From Bacteroides sp. MSB163 (GTDB taxonomy: Bacteria; Bacteroidota; Bacteroidia; Bacteroidales; Bacteroidaceae): a stretch of DNA of 64,000 nucleotides. The position numbers and the translations under genes are program-made. Positions within the stretch are counted from its first letter, which is position 1. Every line of letters starts with the position of its first letter. The stretch covers positions 4,580,001 to 4,644,000 of the forward strand of contig NZ_CP143867.1 in the NCBI RefSeq assembly GCF_036416795.1. Reading direction: 5' to 3'. The notes under the pieces were generated by a model that was not told the DNA's origin, did no database searches, and saw only the letters and a list, made by a program, of their open reading frames with translations. This document shows, one piece after another, positions 26,029 through 34,062 of this stretch.

Positions 26029-28347
26029 CTATTCACTCTTTATCACTTCTGCCGGATTTTGCCGTGCAGTCTGCCATACTCGCCAGCCAATGCATAACAG
26101 AATAAGTAAAGCTACCCCGCTAAAGATGGCCAGATATATCCATGCACTGATTGCTGTTTGTTCTATATAGCTTTCCAACCATTTTTTCATCAAAGCATAT
26201 CCTATAGGAAATGCTAGCACTGATGCTGCAACGAGTAATATAAAGTACTCTTTTACAAACATGGCAAGTATTTCTTTTACAGACGCTCCGTTTACTTTGC
26301 GGATGGCTATTTCTTTGCGCCGCTGCTCGCAACTTAGCGTAATGAAAGAGAATATTCCGAAAGCGGCAATGAGTACGCAAATAATTGAGGCAAAGCCAAG
26401 CAGCTTCAATAATAACGTTTCGGATTTCAGGAACTTAGAATATTCCTCTTCTATATTGAGAAGAGAATGATATTCATTACTGCCAGTTGAGATTTTGGCA
26501 TATACATCGTCCACTCGCTTTTTAAGATCCTCCCATGTTCCTGCGCGATATTTTATCAAGATATCGCCATAGTTGGCATCAGAATCGGAACCTCCCAGAC
26601 CTCCTTTATTGCAGAATAAAGTAGGTACTGCCGGGATTGTAGGTGCTGTGATATGGAAGTCTTTGACGATTCCGACAATTGTAACTCCTTGGTGAATATT
26701 GATTTTCTTACCTATCGGATTATCTAAACCTAATTTTCTTGCACAAGTCTCGTTGATGATAGCTTTATCTGCATCATCCGGTTTTAGCATTTCACCTTCT
26801 ATTAGCTTCAGGTTGTAAAAATTGATAAATTCCCTCCCTTCTCTTATGCAGGTGATATCTATTCTATCTTCCTGATCCGTGCTTTTCTTTCCTTCCCAAC
26901 TGTTTATCCTGTAAGTCAGTGTACTATATCTTGGAAATAAAGGTTCACATCCCTTCAGTGTCTCTACAATACATGGCATCCTATCTATTTCGGCACTGAC
27001 GGCAGCGTAAGATTCCGGAGAAACATATTGTCTTAATACTGCTGTATTCTTTCTTTCCCAACCAATATCACCATTTGCCAGATGGTTGAGTTGTTTCATA
27101 AGAATGCTTACGCAAAAGATAAATAAAATACATATTATCAATTGGAATACTATACTGCATTTACGGAACAGGAACAGACTGCCGGATTGTCTGTGGTATC
27201 GGCGGACAATAAAAGGTGTTAATAGGATATAGGATATGAAAAGGATACCTGTAAAATAGAGGAATGATTCTCCATAAATATCTCCATTAATTTCTGACAG
27301 GTCTCTGAATTTCGGAAGCGATAATTCGATAAATGTCATTCCTAAAAGGCCGGATAAAAGCAGTACAAACAAATATTCAGCACCAAAAAGTATGAATAAA
27401 TTCCGAATGGATGAGCCGCATACTTTTCTTAGTTCAATTTCCCGGTTTCTTGCGCGCATACGGGTGATAAATAAGGAGAGATAATTGAACAATGCGCAAA
27501 GTATAATCATTCCGCTTGCTATGGAGAAAAGTACTAAATAATTAAATTTAAGGGATAGTTTTTCATTGATGGCAGAGTAATGGTACTGAGTTAATGGAAG
27601 TATCTTATATTTTTCGAAAGGTTGGGGATACCATTGGTTTCCGGATTTGTAATTTCTCATTTTTTTCTGGAAAGACGTAGTTTCAACTCCTTTACGTAGC
27701 CGGATGTAGGTTTGAAATCTATGTACTCCCCATTCGCTTTTTATTTTTTGAAATTGTGATGACATTGTCCATGCGGCAAAATAGAGATTACTGTGTTTCT
27801 CTACATTTTTCAGAATGGCACAGACTGTCTTAGGCGTATCATCTGTCTCTATCTCTTCTCCCAAGACTTCTGTTGAACCGAATAATGACATAGCTGTCTC
27901 TTCTGTTAATGCAATTTTATTATCAGAATAAAGGAATTCCATACTTCCGGACAATATGGAGGTAGGTTGGAACATCTCTAAAAACGTGGAGTCGGCATAC
28001 ATGCAATTGACTTTTGCCGTTTTTCCCTCCTTGGTTTTCAGTCCTACTTCCCATTGGTAAATTGCACACGCTGCTTCTACTTCTGGAAATTCTTGCCGAA
28101 GTGTAGTAGCTAACATATATGTACTGTATGTGCTGAATGTTGATTCACTAAAAGTGGCTTCTTGGTAAAGCAAATGGGTTCGTTCCACACCTTCATAGAA
28201 TTTGTCATACGTTATTTCGTAGTGTATCCACAGGTTTGAGAGTGCGAAGCAAGTAAAGCCTACTGCCAGACCAAGGATACTGATAATACTTTGTGTCCTG
28301 TATTTCAATATATTACGGAATGCTATCTTAAAATAATGTTGTATCAT
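26029..28347 (-). CDS. MacB/FtsX-type ABC permease (array member 5)
   Basis: 772 residues, the same length as the gene immediately upstream and clearly its paralogue. Shared are MIQHYFKIAFRNILKYRTQS, FTCFALSNLWIHYEITYD, the YSDNKIALTEETAMSLFGST stretch and the end WRVWQTARQNPAEVIKSE. The first helix is at about 20-40, then a periplasmic domain to 275, three helices, a second periplasmic domain (435-650), and three C-terminal helices after EQRRKEIAIRKVNGASVKEI. It starts 11 bp after the stop of its twin. The pair forms the second unit, without its own ATPase. Confidence 0.94.
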   Translation of the reverse strand: MIQHYFKIAFRNILKYRTQSIISILGLAVGFTCFALSNLWIHYEITYDKFYEGVERTHLLYQEATFSESTFSTYSTYMLATTLRQEFPEVEAACAIYQWEVGLKTKEGKTAKVNCMYADSTFLEMFQPTSILSGSMEFLYSDNKIALTEETAMSLFGSTEVLGEEIETDDTPKTVCAILKNVEKHSNLYFAAWTMSSQFQKIKSEWGVHRFQTYIRLRKGVETTSFQKKMRNYKSGNQWYPQPFEKYKILPLTQYHYSAINEKLSLKFNYLVLFSIASGMIILCALFNYLSLFITRMRARNREIELRKVCGSSIRNLFILFGAEYLFVLLLSGLLGMTFIELSLPKFRDLSEINGDIYGESFLYFTGILFISYILLTPFIVRRYHRQSGSLFLFRKCSIVFQLIICILFIFCVSILMKQLNHLANGDIGWERKNTAVLRQYVSPESYAAVSAEIDRMPCIVETLKGCEPLFPRYSTLTYRINSWEGKKSTDQEDRIDITCIREGREFINFYNLKLIEGEMLKPDDADKAIINETCARKLGLDNPIGKKINIHQGVTIVGIVKDFHITAPTIPAVPTLFCNKGGLGGSDSDANYGDILIKYRAGTWEDLKKRVDDVYAKISTGSNEYHSLLNIEEEYSKFLKSETLLLKLLGFASIICVLIAAFGIFSFITLSCEQRRKEIAIRKVNGASVKEILAMFVKEYFILLVAASVLAFPIGYALMKKWLESYIEQTAISAWIYLAIFSGVALLILLCIGWRVWQTARQNPAEVIKSE

Positions 28348-28358
28348 AGTTCGTTTTC

Positions 28359-30677
28359 TTATTCACTCTTTATCACTTCCGCCGGATTTTGCCGTGCTGC
28401 CTGCCACACGCGCCAGCCGATACATGCAAAGATTATTATGGCTATGCCACCGGCTATGACTAAATATATCCAGGCATTAATTGTGGTCTGCTCTACATAG
28501 TTTTCAAGCCAACGCTTCATCAGCACATATCCTACAGGGAATGCAATGACACCCGCAATAACCAGCAAAAGCATATATTCTTTCACAAACATAATAAGAA
28601 TATCCCGGATTGTAGCTCCATTCACTTTGCGTACAGCTATTTCTTTGCGCCGTTGTTCACAACTTAGTGTAACAAGAGAGAATATACCGAAAGCAGCAAT
28701 AAGTACACAAACCATGGCAACAAAGCTCAATAACTTTATCAGTGCGTCTTCGGACTTAAGATATCCGGCATATTCTTCTTCTGTGTTATATAATCTATAT
28801 CTCACTTCCGGATACTCCCGGCTGAATATGCTGTCTATCCGGTTTTTCAGTTCTTTCCATTTGCCATCATGAAACTTGATTAAGATTTGTCCTTTTCCTA
28901 AAGAAAATCCCATACCCTTAAGAATATCCCCTGAGACTAAAGTATAGGGTTGCACCGGTTCTGTCGGTGCCGTGATGTGGAAGTCTTTAATTATGCCTAC
29001 AATGGTCCATGTTCTGTCCTTCTGATAAAGTTTCTTTCCAATCGGATCGCTCATTCCAAGCGCTTTTACGGCCGATTCATTAATCATTATGCTATTCGTT
29101 TCTGTCGGCTTCACCATCTCCCCTTCCAACAGTTTCAGATTGTAGAAGGGCACTGTCTTTTCGCAATTCCACAGACATAGCATATCTAAACTTTTCGCCG
29201 CATCTTCTTTTCCGTCCCAATTATCGAAAGTATGTGAAAAGCCTGATGATTTAGGCAATAAGCAACAATGTCCGGATACAACCTCCCTTGTACATGAGAA
29301 TTGCTTTATCTTATCAGCAATGGTTTCAAAATCATTGTCCGGATATAAAAGATTGATGGAAGCTATATCCTTTCTTTCCCATCCTAAATCCACATTCGTA
29401 AGGAAATAGATTTGCTTCATCATCACTATTATGCAGAACGTGACAAGAATCCCTATTGCCAACTGGAATGCAATACTTACTTTACGGAGTGCGTACTTGT
29501 TTCCGCTATTCCGGATGTGGGACCGTCTGATGGTGAATGGCACTAACAGAAATAAAGACAATAAAAGAATTCCTGCAAAATAGAGAAGTGATTCTCCATA
29601 AATATTTCCGGATACCCCAGATATTTTCTTAAAGGCGGGCAAGGCCATCTCAACAAAAGCCATACCCAATACACCGGATAACAATATGATGTATAGGTAC
29701 TCCACAGAAAGCAGAATAAATACCCCTCCGATGGAGGAACCGCATACTTTGCGCAGTTCTATCTCACGGCTACGTATCCTCATGCGAGTGATGAACAAAG
29801 AGAGATAATTGAACAGAGAACAAAGAATCACCAAGCCTCCGGCTACGGAAAATAGTATCAGATAATAGAATTGGAAAGATGGGTTCCTGTTAATCGATGA
29901 ATAATGATACTCGTTGAGTGGTATTAGCCGGATACTCTCGAACACTCTGCGGGGATCTCTTGGATCGGCTTTCGTTTCATTTGCAGCAAGTTTTTTCTGA
30001 AAGGCTATCGGATCAGTCCCTTTACGTAACTTGATAATGATTTCGAAACTTCCATTACTCCAATCATTCTGCCAGCTGCGGAAGTATTCTCCCTGTCCCC
30101 AGCAACCGAATGACAGATTACTGTGATTGAGATCCGGGAGAATGGCGCAAACTGTTAGTGTGTTATCATTGTAGTTTTTAACTTCTTTGCCCAGTACATC
30201 CGTAGAGCCAAACAAACGCATAGCCATATCTTCTGTTAAGGCTATCTTGTCATTGGAATACATAAAATCCATGCTTCCTGATAGAACGGAGACATTAAAC
30301 ATGTCCATAAAACATGAGTCCGCCTGTATATAATGTACCTCTACCTTATGATCGTTTGCCTTAATATCTGCTTTTTGTCCCCATCTGGTATAGGCGCATG
30401 CGGCTTCCACTTCCGGGAAATCGTTTTTCAGCAGAGTCGATGCCGGGTATGGCATGGAAGTGGAATAACCGTTTACTCCAAATACACTTTCTTTGCAAAG
30501 AATATACATCCGGTCGGCTCCTTCGTGGTAAGCGTCATATGTCATTTCGTAATGTATCCACAGGTTGGCAAGGGCGAAGCAGGTGAAGCCTACTGCCAGA
30601 CCAAGGATACTGATAATACTTTGTGTTTTATATTTCAGTATATTGCGAAATGCTATTTTGAAATAATGTTGTATCAT
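28359..30677 (-). CDS. MacB/FtsX-type ABC permease (array member 4), head of second unit
   Basis: 772 residues. The N-terminus MIQHYFKIAFRNILKYKTQS and the end WRVWQAARQNPAEVIKSE are almost the same as in the next gene, which points to tandem duplication. The first periplasmic domain (about 45-275) differs much more, as expected if this part meets the substrate. The second-half motif is CEQRRKEIAVRKVNGATIRD. Four extracytoplasmic cysteines occur in the second domain (SCTREVVSGHCC), which the twin lacks in this arrangement. A sigma54 promoter lies 58 bp upstream of the start. Confidence 0.94.
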   Translation of the reverse strand: MIQHYFKIAFRNILKYKTQSIISILGLAVGFTCFALANLWIHYEMTYDAYHEGADRMYILCKESVFGVNGYSTSMPYPASTLLKNDFPEVEAACAYTRWGQKADIKANDHKVEVHYIQADSCFMDMFNVSVLSGSMDFMYSNDKIALTEDMAMRLFGSTDVLGKEVKNYNDNTLTVCAILPDLNHSNLSFGCWGQGEYFRSWQNDWSNGSFEIIIKLRKGTDPIAFQKKLAANETKADPRDPRRVFESIRLIPLNEYHYSSINRNPSFQFYYLILFSVAGGLVILCSLFNYLSLFITRMRIRSREIELRKVCGSSIGGVFILLSVEYLYIILLSGVLGMAFVEMALPAFKKISGVSGNIYGESLLYFAGILLLSLFLLVPFTIRRSHIRNSGNKYALRKVSIAFQLAIGILVTFCIIVMMKQIYFLTNVDLGWERKDIASINLLYPDNDFETIADKIKQFSCTREVVSGHCCLLPKSSGFSHTFDNWDGKEDAAKSLDMLCLWNCEKTVPFYNLKLLEGEMVKPTETNSIMINESAVKALGMSDPIGKKLYQKDRTWTIVGIIKDFHITAPTEPVQPYTLVSGDILKGMGFSLGKGQILIKFHDGKWKELKNRIDSIFSREYPEVRYRLYNTEEEYAGYLKSEDALIKLLSFVAMVCVLIAAFGIFSLVTLSCEQRRKEIAVRKVNGATIRDILIMFVKEYMLLLVIAGVIAFPVGYVLMKRWLENYVEQTTINAWIYLVIAGGIAIIIFACIGWRVWQAARQNPAEVIKSE

Positions 30678-30734
30678 GGTTTTATATCGTTATTAACTTT
30701 TGATAGTCCTTACAGAATCTTCCATATTAAGATT

Positions 30735-30749
30735 TCAAATTTTGTGCCA
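30735..30749 (-). promoter_or_regulatory. sigma54 promoter of the second unit (P2)
   Basis: On the minus strand TGGCACAAAATTTGA matches the -24 box TGGCAC perfectly, with TTGA at -12 in the correct 12-base phase. The permease start is at 30677. Confidence 0.82.
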
Positions 30750-30804
30750 GAATTGCAACTAGCTGTTTATTAATAAAATACTATATGCGGCAATCTGAAA
30801 TCAG

Positions 30805-30840
30805 TGTGCTATACTGCACAAAAATAGTGCATATTCGCAC
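30805..30840. promoter_or_regulatory. upstream activator sites of P2
   Basis: TGTGC-N6-GCACA at 30805-30820 and GTGC-N6-GCAC at 30827-30840. Centres are 21 bp apart and the gap to the -24 element is 55 bp, as at the other two promoters. Confidence 0.82.
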
Positions 30841-31089
30841 AAATGGTACATTTAAAATCACAAAGGATAGTTATAGACTCTGACTATAACTTCTTAACTT
30901 TTGATGAAGTAATAGTCTAGCTGTGAACAGATGTAGCGTTTTTTCTCTTTTAATAATCGGGAAGACGCTTATGCTTTTCTCTAAAAAAACATGCATTAGA
31001 TGCACTCATGAATACACTCCTTGACGATGGGTTAACCATTGTATATTAGCGTTTTATAGTCTGAAAATAGAAAGAAGTATGTGGTGTTA

Positions 31090-31438
31090 AGGGTTCAAAA
31101 TAGGGTCAGGGTCACTTATACCCCCAAATTCTGCTCAAATGAATAGAATATTTTAATTGGGTGTAAAATAAAAGCACTGATATAGCGTCAAATTACTAAG
31201 GAATCAGTTTTTTTTTAATTTACTCTTTGTCACTTTTGCTTTACCTTTCTGTTTTTTTGTATCAAACATTTACTCGTAAAAGATCGTTCGTATTACAATA
31301 TTTCGAATCTACGGGAATTTGTTTTTGCAAAAAAACGTCTAAAACCAACTGTTTGTATATCAATGCAATATTGACTAATGGAATTAAAAATCACCTGTAA
31401 ATGGGGTTATAAGTGACCCTGACCCTATTTTGAACCCT
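31090..31438. mobile_element. MITE-like element with 36-bp terminal inverted repeats
   Basis: The segment 31090-31125 is the reverse complement of 31403-31438 with one mismatch in 36 bp (core TAGGGTCAGGGTCACTTATA). The 277 bases between are AT-rich and hold no reading frame worth calling. A short element with long terminal repeats and no transposase gene fits a MITE or an internally deleted insertion sequence. I could not identify a clear target-site duplication. It lies between the first and second transcription units of the permease array. Confidence 0.75.
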
Positions 31439-31576
31439 ACCAAGCCTTTTATTAGTCTTGGATTTGTTATATTTATTCAATAAAAGCACGCGAGAAATAA
31501 TATGGTAAGCCAAGGCATAGTCAAAACCTGCCTTAAACGGAACATAAGAAGCAATGTCGTGATGCAAAACTAGCAA
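31439..31576 (-). pseudogene. possible gene fragment beside the MITE
   Basis: A minus-strand frame starting at 31576 reads MLVLHHDIASYVPFKAGFDY and continues LAYHIISRVLLLNKYNKSK before running into the right inverted repeat of the MITE-like element. The part outside the element looks protein-like rather than random, but I do not recognise it. It may be the 5' remnant of a gene interrupted by the element, or chance. Confidence 0.25.
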
Positions 31577-31622
31577 TATTCCACATTACGAGATTGCTAG
31601 TTTTGCATCACGACAATGCTTC
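31548..31622. repeat. hairpin with 30-bp stem after the last gene of the first unit
   Basis: 31548-31577 and 31593-31622 are inverted copies with one mismatch in 30 bp, around a 15-nt loop. The structure begins three bases beyond the stop codon (31625) of the minus-strand permease gene. It could end transcription or stabilise the 3' end of a 10-kb message, though no T tract follows. The length and near-perfection exceed an ordinary terminator, so a mobile repeat or a folded RNA is also possible. Confidence 0.75.
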
Positions 31623-31624
31623 CT

Positions 31625-34048
31625 TTACGACATATACGCCCCATTATATTCTCCTTTTAATACTTTTGCCGGGTTGATTCTGATAGCCTTACGGATTTGC
31701 CACCATAGGGTACAGAAAGAAATAAGAGCCACGATGAACCCGGCTGTCAGGAACATCCATAGGGCAATCGGAGCATGATGATGATAGTTCTCCATATACT
31801 TATGGATGATAATATAACTGACACTGGAAGCTACCACAAAAGCCGCACCAAATATATAGCAGTACTTACGCAACAATAACCGGAATATGTCACGGGCAGT
31901 GGCTCCGTTTATTTTTCGTAAAGCGATCTCGCGGTAACGTTGCTGAATGTCATATAATGACAATCCGAATAATCCCAGGCAAGATATAAAGATAGCTATC
32001 ATTGCAAAAGCAATATAGATACGTGTCGTACGCTGATCATCATGATACATAGCCGCTATATCATCTTCGGCAAAGGAGTAACAAAATTCTCCGTCTCCAT
32101 TTATTTCATGAAATAAATCTTCCAGGTATTTGATGGCTTCCCTCCGTTTACCGGGCACAATGCAAGCCAGTAATGGATTCGTGTGATCGGCTCTTGAGAA
32201 ACAAAACGCCAACGGATAATCGGGATTGGACAGATGTCCCATTTTGAAGTCTTCAATCACTCCTACAATTTCATAAGGAGGATTTTCATTCAGATTCATT
32301 CCGCTGGTATAAAACAGTCTCCTTTCTGTTTGCAGAGTTGCTTTGGTTATATCTTCAATGCGGAATACTCTCTTGGCCGTTTCATTAATGATAAACTTAT
32401 ATTGTGCGAACTGGTCTTTTTCATTATCCCAAATCCGTCCTTCTTTTAGTTTAAGTTCGAAAAACTCCATATAATGTTGATCTACAAAATTAATAGTCAT
32501 TGCGGCCTTTTCGCCGGTCGATGCAGTGCATTGTGTAGATGGGGGATTTATGAGTATAGGCAATTGCCCATAAGTCCATTGCGAAAATAGAGGTGATTCA
32601 TCCATTCTGCGCTGAACTAATTCCATGTTTGCGGATTCCTTTTGTTGTTGTGCCTGCCACTCTTCGTCCGATGTAATGTCCCAGGAGGTCTGCTTAGAGA
32701 AGAGTGGGCACTGAATGATATCTTGTGTTTTATAATTTAAGTCGTAATGGAGCACATAGTATAACTGCCGGCTGAAGTAAATAGCCGCGATCACCAAACT
32801 GACAGTGACTACATATTGTATGAACAAAAATATCATGCGTGATACTATAGAGTTGCCACCGACACCGACAGAACGGAGAGAATTGACAGGAGTCGCATAA
32901 TTATAGCGAATAAATGGAAAGATACTCGTAATGAGGGGCATCCCCAATAATAGAAAGACAGATATCCATATATCAAAAGACAAATCTGATGTCACGGGAA
33001 TCTCGAACCACGAAGTAACGATGTTGCGTGTCACTTCCACAAGTGTCCAGATAAAGAGCAAAGCCACCGCTCCCAGGCAGAAGTTCTCGAAATATAGCTG
33101 TAGGAAAACCGTTTTTCCATTTGCGCCGAATACTTTCTTTATCCCGAACTCACGGGCACGTCTCAGCATTACTACGGTATGCAGATTGACATAGTTGAAG
33201 ATGCCTACCAGCAATAACAGAATAGCCACAATAGTGAGAATACTTAGGGAAGTCCGGTTTCCTCGCAAAACTTTATCATAAACAAGCAGGTTATGGTTCA
33301 TATAGAAATCCTTGAGTGACGTCAACTGATAAAATATGGGACGCTTACCATAAGCCATCAGTTCCATAGGTTTCTGATTCTTCTTGTTAAGCTCTGTGAC
33401 GTCTTCTGCCCGATGTAGTTGTACCAGTTCACTTGCCACACGGCTCCAGCTGTTGCGCAGGTTTTTGGAAATGATGATCTCGAATTGTACGGAAGCTTTT
33501 GTTGAAGGTTCGTCTATCACCCCCGTAACAGTTACCACATCTCCTGTTGATACTTTCAGAGTCTTCCCTATCGGATTCTCGTTCTTGAATAATCGTTTGG
33601 CTAATTTGTGGGTTATAATTGCATCGTTGGGGGTGTTGAGTGTATGCTTGCCGGCTATTACAGGATGTGGCATCATGTCCAGATATAAACTGTCGGTCGC
33701 CATTGCCTGCACTGTAAACCGACGTCCGTCGACTATTACATAATCATCCGAAAACAGCATAAACTGACTGACCTTTTCAACACATGGATCTGACAGAGGA
33801 TTTCTGTAGTTGGGATCCTTGTTGGGATCTATAGAACCACTTAAATATGTCTGCCCGTTGTCCATGACGGTTGTCATCAGGAAAGTACGCTCCAGCTCCG
33901 GACAGAAGTGGTCTACATTATTCTCCTGATGAATATAGCGGGCTATAATCAAAGCGCAGGAAATACTGAACACCAGTCCTGTGAGATTAATAAAAGTATA
34001 TACTTTAAAACGCAATAGCATGCGTATGGATAGTAGAATTTGTTTCAT
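31625..34048 (-). CDS. MacB/FtsX-type ABC permease (array member 3)
   Basis: 807 residues. The N-terminus MKQILLSIRMLLRFKVYTFI belongs to a second sequence type shared with the gene upstream: a helix with TGLVFSISCALIIARYIHQE, then a periplasmic domain with VTGVIDEPSTKASVQFEI. Cytoplasmic motifs RRAREFGIKKVFGANGKTVF (about 280-300) and QQRYREIALRKINGATARDI (about 705) identify the two FtsX halves. It ends INPAKVLKGEYNGAYMS, about eight residues longer than other members. It is last of the first unit, 14 bp after the previous gene, and a strong hairpin follows. Confidence 0.93.
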   Translation of the reverse strand: MKQILLSIRMLLRFKVYTFINLTGLVFSISCALIIARYIHQENNVDHFCPELERTFLMTTVMDNGQTYLSGSIDPNKDPNYRNPLSDPCVEKVSQFMLFSDDYVIVDGRRFTVQAMATDSLYLDMMPHPVIAGKHTLNTPNDAIITHKLAKRLFKNENPIGKTLKVSTGDVVTVTGVIDEPSTKASVQFEIIISKNLRNSWSRVASELVQLHRAEDVTELNKKNQKPMELMAYGKRPIFYQLTSLKDFYMNHNLLVYDKVLRGNRTSLSILTIVAILLLLVGIFNYVNLHTVVMLRRAREFGIKKVFGANGKTVFLQLYFENFCLGAVALLFIWTLVEVTRNIVTSWFEIPVTSDLSFDIWISVFLLLGMPLITSIFPFIRYNYATPVNSLRSVGVGGNSIVSRMIFLFIQYVVTVSLVIAAIYFSRQLYYVLHYDLNYKTQDIIQCPLFSKQTSWDITSDEEWQAQQQKESANMELVQRRMDESPLFSQWTYGQLPILINPPSTQCTASTGEKAAMTINFVDQHYMEFFELKLKEGRIWDNEKDQFAQYKFIINETAKRVFRIEDITKATLQTERRLFYTSGMNLNENPPYEIVGVIEDFKMGHLSNPDYPLAFCFSRADHTNPLLACIVPGKRREAIKYLEDLFHEINGDGEFCYSFAEDDIAAMYHDDQRTTRIYIAFAMIAIFISCLGLFGLSLYDIQQRYREIALRKINGATARDIFRLLLRKYCYIFGAAFVVASSVSYIIIHKYMENYHHHAPIALWMFLTAGFIVALISFCTLWWQIRKAIRINPAKVLKGEYNGAYMS

Positions 34049-34062
34049 GATTTTCTTCTGTC

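Noticed and set aside
30827..30840. Reading the GTGC-N6-GCAC palindromes as Fur- or Crp-type operators
   Set aside because: The spacing and repeated pairing with -24/-12 elements fit activator sites of the adjacent sigma54 regulator much better.
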